Source of the DNA: Sipunculus nudus
Lineage: Eukaryota; Annelida; Sipuncula; Golfingiida; Sipunculidae
Reading direction: 5' to 3'
Length of the DNA: 64,000 nt
NCBI GenBank assembly: GCA_026874595.1
Contig: CM049317.1
Span: 18,007,382-18,071,381 of the forward strand
The notes under the pieces were generated by a model. The model saw nothing but the letters and a program-made list of their open reading frames with translations, was not told where the DNA came from and ran no database searches. The translations under genes and the position numbers were made by a program. How positions within the stretch are numbered: position 1 is the stretch's first letter; the number at the start of each line of letters is the position of its first letter. Positions 46,549 through 59,200 of the stretch are shown here, in pieces.

Positions 46549-47372
46549 ATGTCAGTCTGTTTGTATATCCGTTTCAGAACAATAACTGGTATCTGCATGA
46601 TGGGAGTGTTGAGCATTCTGATATCCCTGGTACCAGGTTTTCATTTGATTTAATTAGAGAAAAATTATTATTTAGTATTTGAAAACAAATATTTATTCTT
46701 AGGTGTAAAGATAGTAAACAAATTGATGCCATGTCGTTTATCCCATAATCCTCACTGACCTTATTTTTTTTAAATTTTCCCTGTTTCAAAGATATATGTT
46801 ATTATGTGTTGCTCTTGTAAGGAGAGAAAGGGATTATAAAGTTTCTTAATTTTAATTCTGCATGGGCTCTGTAAAGTGAATGACTTATAAGAAGACCGTT
46901 CCAATGATTGGTTCCAATCAATATAATCTTGGCGCGCTAGTATTTCTAGATAGGTGCCAGAATTGTTAGATTTGGCAGAGACCATTAATAGCATTTTAAA
47001 GTAATTTTGTATGCACTTTTGGATATAAGTATAACAGTGTCCTTTACGGAAATTTGCACTATCTTAGTGCTGTTCTCCGTTACTTTTTTCTACTGGTCTA
47101 GGATTCTCCAATCCTATCCAGAGTGAAAAAAAATCATTTTCATCATAATGAGGCAGAAGTTAAAATGTTCTCAAGTAATTTTATAAAATGTGACTCTTTT
47201 TCATCAAACAAATAAATTGTAATGTATATCTTTACTATATGTATCCTTTATGGAATCGTATATGAAACTTTTACAGGCTTGTTTAACAATATCTGCTTTG
47301 GAATGACACTTAAGAGTTTGGAAACAGAAACCAGTCTTCTGAATGAAACCGGAAGTCTATGTCGTGGGCTTA
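46549..47372 (+). pseudogene. Family C lectin-type gene, copy 4 (truncated)
   Basis: Exon 46549-46636 is open (MSVCLYIRFRTITGICMMG, then VLSILISLVP). Exon 2 begins at 47277 (LFNNICFGMTLKSLE) and breaks after SLCRGL at the same point as copy 3, with the donor missing. The shared deletion shows copies 3 and 4 have a common origin after they split from copy 2. Confidence 0.7.
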
Positions 47373-47570
47373 CATTAATAAGCAGTAAATGTATATTCAC
47401 TAAAAATCGTTTCCTTCAATGGATATTGGGATTTTAAGATATTGTTCCCATTTTAACTCTTTATTGTTTTTATATGATTAAAGAGAATATCAACATATGG
47501 ACACATTGGATATGAGACAATTTATAGGACATAAATTTCTTTCTGATAAATCTGATATTAATAAGTAATC

Positions 47571-47574
<4 letters not shown>

Positions 47575-47631
<57 letters not shown>
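47575..47631. repeat. (TA)n microsatellite abutting Penelope-like element P3
   Basis: A TA run directly followed by GTCAATGAACATG, exactly as at 33251. Confidence 0.95.
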
Positions 47632-47634
<3 letters not shown>

Positions 47635-50620
47635 AATGAACATGAAAAGAAGAGAGACATCAACGCCAACATTTCAAACAATCATATTATTTGGATAACA
47701 TGTACAGATTGTTGCTAAATTTTCAGCTACCCCTGTAGCCTTCGACAGAGGGAGTGACTTACTGTAAACAAAGCTGATAGTTGACCCTTCGCTAGGTGAA
47801 CGGGGCTGGCTTGCCAGCTATACCAATTAATCTATCTGATGTCTTGACAGGACTGGCCTGCGTATATCCACATGAAAACAGGGCTGCTGGGGTGTCAAAG
47901 ACAGGGAGGGGTTAGCCTCGAGGGGAAAGGTATGTGCTGAGTGCCGGGTATTTACAGAGAAAAACCAAGTCTTTGTTTAATCCTTTTATGTGCTTACGTA
48001 GGGTATGAATGGGCTTTTGTTCTCATGTGAATCTGTCTTTGCTAGAGGGAAAGTTGCCTTTATGGATGGTGCATGTGAGATCTCGGAGAGAATGGTCGAA
48101 TTTGTTGAAATGTGCGGCCACGGGCAATCCGGGAGTGTTGTCGCGCATGTTTTTTTTTTTTTTTGTGGTCGTTCATTCTGAGCCTGAATTTGGTGCCGGT
48201 TTCTCCTATATAATTTTCCTCCCCATTGGGGCATTTTTTACAAGTAATAAAATGAATGACATTTAAGGAATTGCAAGAAAAAGTGCCTGGCCTGAGGGTT
48301 ATGTTAGATCCTGGGGACTGAAATGTGGGTTTGGTGTTTAAAATATCGCAAATCTCACAGCGGCGGTCACCGCATTTGACATTCCCTGACGGGCTGTTAT
48401 GTTTGTGTAGTTTCGGGTTTAGGTTGGGAGGTTGTCTGTAACGGGAGGCGTGGAGAAAAGAGAATCTGTAGCGGGATTTGAATTAAAGTTATTCCAGCAT
48501 TTTTGTATATTTTTGTTGATAGAGATGATGGCCGGGTGAAATTCCTGGATTATGAGAATGCGTGAATTTATGTCTTTGTAACTGAGGAGGCTGTTTTGTT
48601 TAATATTACAAACTTTTTCAAAATTTTGTAGGATTAACTTGAAAGGGTACCCTTTAATGAGGAATGTTGCATTTAAAATCTGGATCATTTGAGCATATGC
48701 GTCTGTAGCGCAGCATCTGTGCAAATACAATCCCTCGTTTGAGATGTAGTGGGTGGAAGCTACTGTAGTGGAGATAGCTGTGACGGTCAGTTGGTTTATG
48801 ATAAATGCTGGTGGTCAAATGTCCTTCAGTGATGGCAACTGACACATCAAGGAATGGGATTTGTGTGGTCGGGGAGTCGATTGTGAATTTGATATGATTG
48901 TTGACATTATTCGCTTGTGTAAAAAAATGTTCTAGAGATTCTGGACCGTGTTGCCATACAATAAATATGTCGTCAATGTAACGCATATACGCTGAAGGCT
49001 TTGATGGGCTGTCGGACAGCAGTTTCCGTTCGAAATCTTACATAAATATATTAGCATAAGCGGGCGCCATTTTGGTTCCCATTGCCGTACCCTGGGTCTG
49101 GACATAGCACTTATCATTGAACTCAATTAAGTCATGGATAAGAATAAACTGTTTAATGGTTGTAGTATCGCTGATTACTTGAGGTGAACACCCATTAACT
49201 GACATGAAATTGCGACAGGCTTCTATTCCCCCAGTGTGAGGAATGTTACTATACAGTCCAGTGACATCCATACTGACTAGCAAAGTGTAAGGGGGTATTG
49301 TTGGTATGTCCGAAAGTTTATTGAGAAAATTTGTGGTGTCCTTTATGTAGCTTGGTATATTCTGGAGAAGTGGCTGCAGAATCGAATCTACATGGCCAGA
49401 CATGTTTTCAGTCAGGGTTCCTATGGAGGAAGCGATGGGACGGAGAGGCGGTAGTATGCCTAGTTGTTTTGCGATATGATATATATTTTCAGCATCTGAT
49501 ATGATATTTAATGGGAGGTTATCAGGTTGGTCGATTGTTGTCTCTTGAACCAATTTTGCTAACTTGTGAACCTTTGGGAGTCCATAAAAAGTGGCTGGCT
49601 TAGGTTCGGAAGGTAGCAAGGAATTTAATTCTCTGGCACAAGTGGTGAGTGTTTTTATCATGGCCTTGGCCTCCCTGATGAAAAGTCCAGTTGTAGTGGC
49701 GGGGACTGGTTCATAAGTATGAGTGTCCCCAAGAAGTTCTTCACAGGTTTTGATGTAGTCTGAGGTGTTCATTAGAGCTATCGCTTAACGGTGGTTCAGA
49801 CTGACGTTGGGTACTCCCATGTGAACGGGTTGTGAGAGAAAATTATTAAAATGTTTACGAAAGGGTCAATAAACATGTTGCGTCCAGGTGGAGGGGTCCA
49901 ATGACTTTCACGTTTCTTGCGTTCGTAAGATCTGGTTTCTGTTTTGTTAATCGGGTCCTGAAAAAAACTCATGAAGTCGCACTCTCCTAATGAAATCTTC
50001 ATTTTTCCGGCACATCTGGATTTTGCCATTGGTTTTTGGTGTGGGGCAGAACGATAAGCCCATCTGTAAAATATCCGTTTGATCATTCGATTGTGTTTGA
50101 CTGGAAAGATTGACGATGTTTGATTGATATTCCTTTCTGGGGTTGACTGGGGACCAAGTGGATACAGTCTTAGCTGGGTGGATGTTGCCTGATTGTACCG
50201 AGGAAATTTTAAGATATGAGGGGTGTGTGTTCCACAAAGTATAAAGTTTGCGTACCTTTTTAGAGAATTGTTGTGTCCAGATTTTGCCCATGGTTTTTGG
50301 TGTGGGTCAGAACGATAAGCCCATCTGTAAAATATTAGGTTGATCATTCGATTGTGTTTAACTGGAAAGATTGACGATGTTTGATTGATATTCCTTTTTT
50401 GGGTCGACTGGGGACCAAGTGGATAGAGTCTTAGCTGGGTGGATGTTGCCTGATTGTACCGAGGAAATTTTAAGATATGAGGGGTGTGTGTTCCACAAAG
50501 TATCAAGTTTGCGTACCTTTTTAGAGAATTGTTGTGTCCGGCTCCGATGATAAACTCTTGTTAAGGCATGTTCAACTTCTTTATGAGTTGATGGCAGTGA
50601 GCTTGAAAGTTTGGCTTTAG
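47632..50620 (-). mobile_element. Penelope-like retroelement, copy P3
   Basis: Minus strand, with the same layout, length and flanks as P2. It is the better preserved copy: the reverse transcriptase part is open over 244 codons (49772-49038), and the CEICDI to GIY-YIG part lacks the P2 frameshift. The 3' end near 47632 abuts (TA)n, and the 5' end abuts the C/G-rich repeat. Confidence 0.85.
48080..50530 (-). pseudogene. Penelope reverse transcriptase/GIY-YIG polyprotein remnant (P3)
   Basis: Minus-strand blocks: doubled 87-codon segment (about 50530-50020, period 261 bases); RESHWTPPPGRNMFIDPFVN; MNTSDYIKTCEELLGDTHTY at 49772; YGLPKVHKL; RPIASSIGTL; LLVSMDVTGLYSNIPH; GTAMGTKMAPAYANIFM; then TAA at 49038-49040; MRYIDDIFIVWQHG at 48986; LTTSIYHKPTDRHSYLH; RCCATDAYAQMIQ; CGDRRCEICDIL near 48370; YIGETGTKF near 48215. 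Lesions shared with P2 are the stop after ANIFM (TAA here, TAG in P2), the TAA at 49785-49787 and the adjacent 60-base deletion. Confidence 0.85.
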
Positions 50621-50790
50621 ACCCCCCCCCCCCCTTTCATCTGCTGCAAGCTTTTATTAAGTGTTTCAATGAAATTTTGCGGCCTGGATCCCCGCTCCTT
50701 TTTCGGACGTGGTGACTTTTTTTTAGGTTTTTTCACTAGTCCTTCATGGTTGGACCCCCCCCCCCCTTTTCCTCAATCCTGGATCCGCCC
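50621..50790. repeat. C/G-rich interspersed repeat next to P3
   Basis: The same block as at 11331 and 36251, at the same position relative to the Penelope-like element and the Death-fold unit start. Confidence 0.8.
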
Positions 50791-51001
50791 CTGATATGGG
50801 ACAAATCAGTTATAGCCCAATGAAATGTAAAGCAAGCCATGAAATTTGCTTGGCCTGTGTCTAAACGGCTCGCCTGCCATGTGTTATTATGGTTCAGAAA
50901 ACAATGTTCGGAACAAAATGAAAGGGGAATTGATGGTTCTGTATAAAGAGTTGCGCTAACAATTGGAATATTCCAATTTTAGGACGGGTACTGTTTAACA
51001 G

Positions 51002-51247
51002 AAAGCAATAGACGCTCTCACTGTCTGGGCAAACAAACTTCCCAGAAACAAATTCGATCTGTCCAAGGTTCTCAATGCGGCGGGTTGTACAGTGCAAGAT
51101 GACGGCACAGGTAATTCAAGTACGGTAAGTATAATCAATATTATATATTTTATACAAGATTTTTTTTGTACATTGTTCGCTGTCTTCTAGACATCAGTGT
51201 CTGGGTTGGCCGTGAATACACGACTCAATAAGCAATTATATCCTTAA
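51002..51247 (+). pseudogene. Death-fold gene 3' end, copy D4 (two terminal exons)
   Basis: Exons 51002-51124 (41 codons, KAIDALTVWANKLPRNKF, then VLNAAGCTVQDDG) and 51191-51247 (18 codons ending NKQLYP, stop TAA). Splice sites are as in D2 and D3. It is closest to D2 in silent positions, as expected from the shared pogo insertion of units 2 and 5. No 5' exons are visible. Confidence 0.5.
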
Positions 51248-52351
51248 AACATTATTTAATGTCACTCTGACGATTGCCGTAGACTGTCATGCCAGAACAC
51301 CGAAATAACGCTCTGTCTAGACACGAGCTATTTATTGAAAAGAGGAAATGGTTTAGTTATACGTGGCCACTGTGAGAGCAAACAGTGAACTGTTAAATCG
51401 TTGACGAATATTTTCCATGTCGCATACAAGAATAAGGAAACATAAGAATCATTGTTTAAATAGGTCACACTTTGTCATAGGGATCCCTGGATCTTTACTT
51501 TAAAACTCGAGACATCTACATGCTTATGTTTATATTGGTAAGAGAAGCACACTCGCGGGTTGTGGTTGACTCCTGCGAATTCATTGTATGTCTCAGTATT
51601 AGATACCCCAACACATTTTCATTTAATGTAAATAAATTATATTTTATGAATGGCTAGTCGAGTGTTGCTATCTACCGTGTTATGCGAGTATATCTTAAGT
51701 AACTACCTTGATTATGTCCTACGGAAACTTTAATTGCGAAAAAAGAGAAGATGAACACACTTGGAAATATATTTAGCTTCCATTGTTATTCTACATAACT
51801 GAACTCTTTGTGTCTATACATATTTATAATGTTGAGAGACTATAAGACCTGAATTAAATACGTTTCCTCAGAAAATGTCATGGACGACTCCACAGTATAG
51901 CCAAAAGACAGATCATTAGGAATTAATTCTGCATATTTCAGTTTCCTTTACACGAAAAAAAATGTTCCTTACTTTCATGGCTCCTGCTTTTGGTTTGCTA
52001 GATAAATGCATTTATTGACATATTATCATATGCCTGCTAATTATCCCAGCGACACAACAAAGTAGCATAGTGCCTCTTACCTCATTAAATATGCGTGAGT
52101 TTGGCCGGAAATATAATTCAAGGGAATAGCGCCACTGGGAAACATTTATAATGAGTTTCATGAAAATCAATAAGATTTTTAGAAAGTCATCACGGCGCCA
52201 CCGGCTCTGACCTCATTAAATATGCATAGATATTTCTGTGAATCACCTCAAAACAACGATCACTTTCTACCGTTATTTTTTACGCTCTTTATATCAGACA
52301 ACTTTATCGAGGTCCCAATGGTGCTCGTAATTTCAAAATTTTAATGTATAT

Positions 52352-52430
<79 letters not shown>

Positions 52431-53574
52431 AAGATAGAGAGAAAGAGAATTTAAGGGGGAACTTGACACTTTACTGGCGCTTCCTACTGATGACACTGCA
52501 AACTAAAAATATCTGGTTTAATTATAATGTCATGAGGCTATATTTTTTGCCGTTTGTGACTTTTATTGTCATGAAAACGTTATCGCTTCAGGGCATCATT
52601 TGAGAAAAGTAGCTCGAATGAACAATAATTGTTGGAATGCTCAGTGTAACAGGATTATTAAACTATTTTTAAATAGTACCAAATTTTGACATAGACATGT
52701 TTAAACAGAATATCATCAGAAGAGGCTCAAGTGCAGGAATATACCAACGGCTATCATGTCAACTGTCAGTTTTGACACTTGCAAGTATATGACAAAAAAA
52801 GAGCATTAATATCACCATATGATTGTAAGTGACACTGGTGGTGTAATTATGAAGAGATAATTAGTATATACCCATAGTTTTTGGTGCTTATATTCATATT
52901 TCTTTTTATATGGGCATCTTAAAATCTGATCATATATATGGTAGACGCCCGAAGCCATTTATGTGTGGACTTGCTTTCTGTCTCACAAACACCAGTGCCA
53001 CCTTTGGGGGATTTTCTAAACTAATAATGTCTAAGATTTTCATATTTTGGCCGAATATTTCAAAAATTAACCCATTGACATTCACATTTTTGTATTTAAA
53101 TAAGATTGATATTTAATTATGTATGTTTATTTAGGATATTATGAAAAATACATTGGTCATTTTTCTAAAATATGTAACTTTTATCTCCCCATTAGTTATA
53201 ATATCATATAAAAACCCACCACAAGTATACATTTCCAACCTCATATACTGCAAAAATAAGCACATTGACCCCCAAATTTTATTTCATGGTTTTACAGAAT
53301 ATGCCTGGCAGATATCATGTGCAAAATATCTAAGAAATTCCATTGGTAGTTCAAAGTGCCATGTTCTCCATTAAATGTACACCTCTCTTATGTTAGACTA
53401 CAGAAAACAATCGTATGAAAGACTGACGTATAAAATCGTATGATTTGATTTTGGAGGTAACATCCCTGACAAATATACCCTAATTTAGAATCAACCCAAA
53501 AGATTTTTCAAATGCACATTAGACCCATAAAGTATATGTCTTTAAAAACATGCTGCAGAGCTCCTTTAAAAGTA
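51248..53574. other. Conserved non-coding block of unit 5
   Basis: Nearly identical to 11962-14277. TA/GA microsatellite at about 52326-52450. No gene was seen. Confidence 0.6.
52326..52450. repeat. (TA)n/(GA)n microsatellite
   Basis: TA repeats followed by GA repeats, longer in GA than the unit 2 counterpart. Confidence 0.95.
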
Positions 53575-54871
53575 CAGTGAAAACTTGTCTAACGGACACC
53601 TCACTAAGGCGGACAACTGGCTATAACGGACAAGATAGTTAAGTCCCTTCAAAATTCCCTATATGTTATGTATAAGCAGAACCTCTGTAAGGCAGACACC
53701 TCACTACTGCGGACAACGGACAGCAGATTTCAACTCAATCCAACATTCTAAGAGTAAATGAACCTGACAAATGCGGACACGATACGCCACCTCCGGCGAA
53801 CACTGATCACTCGCCCGGGGAAACATCAAAAACCACCGGTACTGTTGCTGTTCCAGGGACTGGAACACAAAGGATTATGCAGTCCCAAGTTGTTACCTTA
53901 ATGCGTATTTGTGCTCATGTCACGGTGTGATATGCTCATAAGTTAAACACAGCAAATATGAAGCGTTAAACATCGTGTCACTTTATTCCACGGTTGATCA
54001 TTCAGACGTTGCGAAGCTGCATATTTTTCGCTCGACCGCGGCGTCAATAAATTGATTAAACGGCTACCGATTTCCCATGCGTCCTTGATCTCACCACGCA
54101 ATATCTAACTGTAAAATTAGCCACTTTCTTATAGCAGGCTGTTTGATTTTAATTTATCGGTTTTGCTCAGTATATCTCAAACTGATCTGCTCAGTGTCAA
54201 ACATCTGCTCGCTCCTTAGCTGTTTGTATAGTGCCGTCATGCACAAGCTCCTTGGAGTTCGTTTAATATCGGGTGCCTTCAACATTAAAGCAAATCAAAC
54301 CAAACAACCACCATCCAAGAAAGTTTTATTTTAGGCTAAAGCTACATTCACCTATAAAAACGAATGTTCCCAGGTTCGTAGCCATTACAAACTTCGCATT
54401 ATCAACGCCATTATCTTTAAGATTATCGCATTTCACAGCTGAACTAGGAGAGTTTTAGGCAATGCCGCCAGGTGGTACCATACGTACTCCTGGGTGGGAG
54501 CTTATGCTGTCTGAGAATGTCAAGCTTATTCGACTATGTGATTCAGCGATAAAGAGCGTACGCGAGTATATGAACATTGTTTTTACGTATGTCTTCATCG
54601 AATTTTCACCTTATATTGTTCACTACTTGAGATAAGTAAAAATAATCACAGTTTGAAAATGAATATTAAATGCAAAATGTGTGCATGAATATGTTGTACA
54701 TATACATGAAATCTGATATAATACAATAAACACGTTCTTGCAGCTGTTCGTTGTATTTATTTATAATTCCTCAGTTATCAAGCAAGGTGAACCTGCCTAA
54801 TAAGGACACCTCACTATTAAGGACAAAATGATTAAGTCCCTTGACTGTCCGCTATTAGACAGGTTTCACTG
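53575..54871 (+). mobile_element. pogo-like DNA transposon (copy in unit 5)
   Basis: It has the same ends, TA flanks and site as the element at 14278. The two differ by scattered substitutions and one base in length (1297 versus 1296). Identical placement means it was inserted once and then duplicated with the unit. Confidence 0.8.
54462..54635 (+). pseudogene. pogo transposase N-terminal remnant (unit 5)
   Basis: The same 57-codon frame as at 15164, including LSENVKLIRLCDSAIKSVRE. No catalytic domain follows. Confidence 0.55.
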
Positions 54872-54873
54872 TA

Positions 54874-56208
54874 TCTATTTATGAATTTCATATTCATTTT
54901 TATATGATTTTTCATATGATTTACGATTTAAAGCAACCAATAACACCAAACTCCGTAAGCTAATATTGATACCCATGATAAGAACTCAAAACATTTTAAA
55001 ATTTGGACCATTTAAAAAAAACTTTTTAAACAAGATTTATTGCATATACCATCAGAAATCACACTACACCGGGTGTAAAATTGTACGTACTTAATGGATC
55101 TAACATTAATTTTTAATGACATTTATTTAAGGATTTTGCTTTGAATGCTACCTTAACTATCCATTACTATTCATATGGGCGAAATATTGTCATTTTATAT
55201 GCCACCTGAATATATCATTTAATGTCAAAATGTCTGAGGTATAAAACATTTTCACCGTATGTAAACAGATCCAGACAGCGGATGTAATTATCACCACTCA
55301 TAACTGTCAGAACACTTGCTTTCACCGCATATATATATATATATATATATATAAGTAAACAATAATATCTTTCATAAAACAAGTAGTGTAGGATATGGGT
55401 TTCTAAATATATGACTGTTGATTCATGTCCTCAAAGAAATATAAATTGAATACTTTTATGCCCATGACAGTTCAATGTCACATGAGCCCTTGATATCCCA
55501 TTACAATTAACCAACAGTCATTTCATGACATTTATTGAACCCCGCAGACAATTATCAATTGAATCCCGCAGAGCATGGGGAAAACGGACAGCTACCCTGG
55601 AATGTAAGGGTTAAGGGCACTCACCCAAAATACACACAGACGAAGGTATGCAAAGGAGTATATGGTGAGAAAGATTTACCTGTGTAAGAAGGTGAGTGTA
55701 CATATTATTTAAAAGAATATATTTCTTTTCTTTTACATTTGGGGTGACGTGAATGATATATTACATAACATCTTTATGGTGTGCTAATTAATCTATTATA
55801 TCGACTATTGGTCGTTTTCATTCACAATTTGTTAAATCAATTCATTTCTATTGCTCTTTTGCATAATCGATCACAAGGGATTATGTATGCACATCCAAAG
55901 AAGTGATATAGAAGAACGATACAATATCCTTATTCTGTCATAGAGATAAGAAAGACGGGGCACAAACAGTTAACATCATTAAACCAAGGAGTCATAAATA
56001 CAATTGTATCTCAATGGTTAAACCTTGTCCTTGTGGACTGAATACGTGTTATCAACCCGGCCGTTACCTTGACCTTTAAGCGTGATATACACGTCAGACT
56101 TAATTTTTTGTTTATATGTTTATATAACGATTATATAATATATAATTTATATTATCGAATATGATTTGACTAACTATTCACACCACCCCTAAGATACCTT
56201 TTCTCAAT
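54874..56208. other. 5' flank of lectin copy 5
   Basis: Equivalent to 15576-16964. A short (TA)n run at about 55331-55353 is accompanied by a 14-base loss next to CACTCAT. No gene was seen. Confidence 0.55.
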
Positions 56209-56268
56209 ACATAAAGCAAGGAGCAGGTTCTCAGATACTCCTCAGGTCGGCAGGAATGTAGGCGGAAC
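56209..56268 (+). promoter_or_regulatory. Putative core promoter and start-stop uORF of lectin copy 5
   Basis: ATAAAG box upstream and ATGTAG at 56256-56261, 13 nt before the lectin ATG. Confidence 0.4.
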
Positions 56269-59200
56269 ATGGCACGGTTGTCTCTCCTGATTTATGCAGC
56301 ATCAAGTATCAGTGTTTGTATATTTACAGAGCATACCTTTTAATATTTCTGGTCATACTTTTGGAAGTAAACACCACCTTTGCAAAATAAACCAACCTAC
56401 ATCCTACATATCTACAACCCAGACGTTTCAAATTAAGTGAAATGTATTATTTAGTATTAACTATTTTTTTTAGTTTCTTTCTTAAAATATGTTAATGAGC
56501 TATTAAATCCGCCATATTTTAATCCTGATTTCTTGATTTCCAAAACTTTTTTATTCTAATTTAAATATCATCTGATTCACCCTTCCTCAATTTATTTTAT
56601 TCGTTTCTTGCTTCTTAAACTTAGAGAGGTTGGCCAGACACAGACGATTTATGGAATGATTGTAAACTGTAAATTGTATTTAGAAAGGAGTGCATATTGA
56701 GAAAATAAATAAATTGAGTCATGCAAATGTTAAATACATAAATACAATGAATCCTGCAGTGAATGATTCAGGCGGCGAGGGGGGGGGGGGTTGTTGACAC
56801 CAGAAGTTTTAATTTTTTACATGCAAATGTGCATATTAGGATACGTTATAAACGCAAACTAATTTGTGCATCGAAAGCTTCATGTGTAAGGGTATAGGAA
56901 TATGTACTACGCATGTTAAAATATTTTGGAATAATTTATAGACTTGATTTGCATCTTGTGCATGGGATCGGTGTTTCACACATCAGATAGAGCGGAACTC
57001 GCAGACGTGTGCCGTGGACTGTTGAAATATGGTCAGAAAAGAGCCTCGTTCCTTGTGTCCTGACAATCATAAGCCAGATTCTGGCCCTGAGAAAAACATG
57101 TGGTAAGTTTCTCTCATTTACTATATCGCGTGGATTTACATCATAACACTAACTGATGAAAGATGAATTAATTAATTATTTAATTAATCATTCCTCTTGA
57201 TTAATCTTTAATGCCCATAAAGGATATTTTTTTCTACATTTTAAGCTAGATATTAGCCTACCTTTTTCTGTAGATTTTTTTGTGTAGATATTTGGCTGAT
57301 ACTGCACACATACTGATGAACGGTAGGTAATGCATGTTAAGAAACGTTTTTATAATGTCTTTGTGATGGATTCTTTCATCTACAAGCTTATAACAAACCA
57401 GCGCTTATGTCGACAAAGAGGAAAAAAAAAAGAGTAACTGAAGGTGGCTGGTTGCATATGTCCAGAATGATAAAGGTCAATATTACAACAGGCCATTTAC
57501 AAAACTCTGATTTGTCTGACGCTGCCAGACGACCTTGCTGAATGTTTATGAATTATTTTGCGGGTCCCAAACATATTACAAACAAGTGGAGATAAACAAA
57601 GCAAATTGTCTGTGTATCGTTGAATAGGCGTTGTCTGGCCTATTATTATGAAAACAAATGAGAGATTGTCTTCAGTTTATGGACGCTACATATCAGAATG
57701 GGCCCCTTTAAGTAGGAACTTAGAAAAGAATGGTTAGGCCAAAAAAATGGTATGGTTCTCAGGCACCGCCCGCGTCAATTTTAACGTAATTTTTTTTTTC
57801 ATCATTCACGAATATAAAATAATACTATTTTGATAACATTTCCTTTGCTATTTAGTGCTTTTACCTGTTTAGCAAAATAAAAATCTATTATTTTCATGAT
57901 TATGTGACATTGTTATCGAAAAATACAAAAAAGTAAAAAAAAGCCCACCCGCACAGACTTTTAAAAAAGTGCCTGAGAAACATACCTTTTTTGGCCTTAT
58001 GTCAATTGACATGTATGTTGATGCATTCACGTTTATAAAACTGAAGAGCTTGTTGATATTAAAGAAGTGACCATGGGTGAAGACCATTTGTGAGAAGAAG
58101 CATGTTTTCATGTACTTCAATTTTTACAAAACATACATGAGGCCTTAGAACCTTGAATACAGATGATTTTACGTTGACACAACCGTGCATGCATAAAATG
58201 TTAATAGTATTTAGGCCAAAGATAAAAAATAAAAAGGCATGGTTCTCAGGCATTTTTTTTTTTTTCAAAAATCATTGCAGGAGGGCGGTATTTTATTTTT
58301 TTCCTTATTTTTGTATGTTTTTTTTAATAAAAATATTATATGGTCAGGGAAAAGCATGAATATATCAATTTTTTTTTGCTAAACAGGTTTAAGCTCTAAA
58401 TAACAAAGGAAATCTTATCAAATTGTATTATTTTATCTTCTTGAAAGTGGAAAATCAAAATAAAAATGTTTGATGCGGAGTTAAAATTGACGCGGGCGGT
58501 GCCTGCGAACCATACCTTTAATATTTGTTGACCTTACTGTGCTGTATTTCAATTCCGCATTGTGATGGGGAATACAGCTATATGTCCATACCAAGGAGCC
58601 CAAACCTTGGTAGCCCTGCCATATGCTACGCATTCTATCCAAATGAATGGGTCACATATGTCACTGCAAAGAAGTTATGTGAATCGACAGGAGGCCATGT
58701 TGCTGGCCTGGAAACAGAAGACGAGGATAACCATGTACAGGCTATCATTAGAGAAAACGAGCTGTAGGTGAGTGGTAGGTAATGACATAGGATTACTCGG
58801 TCTCTGTATGTTCATCTGACGTGCGTTCAAAATGTGTGTTAAAATATATTTGACTACTTTTTAAACTATATTTTGTTAAATGTATTTTGTCCAATCAAGA
58901 TGTGTGGATTAGCTACACCAGGTTACCGACAATTTCAATCGGCATTGTCTTTGCTCATTGTTATGCTGGCTTTACACCTATTTCTCTCTTAATGTGATTC
59001 GTTTTAACTTGTGGAAGATTTTATTAGTTCTTATTATTGTTGTTCTTCAAAACATTTGACAAATCTTGAGAGTATTAGCTTCACATCTATGACGGGCTAA
59101 CCATGCCTACCAATTCGTACTGGTATTTGAAAGGTTTGAAGTATAATTCTTCATATGGTGTAGCAGGCCATACCGCTTAAACCTTATTACAGCATATAAC

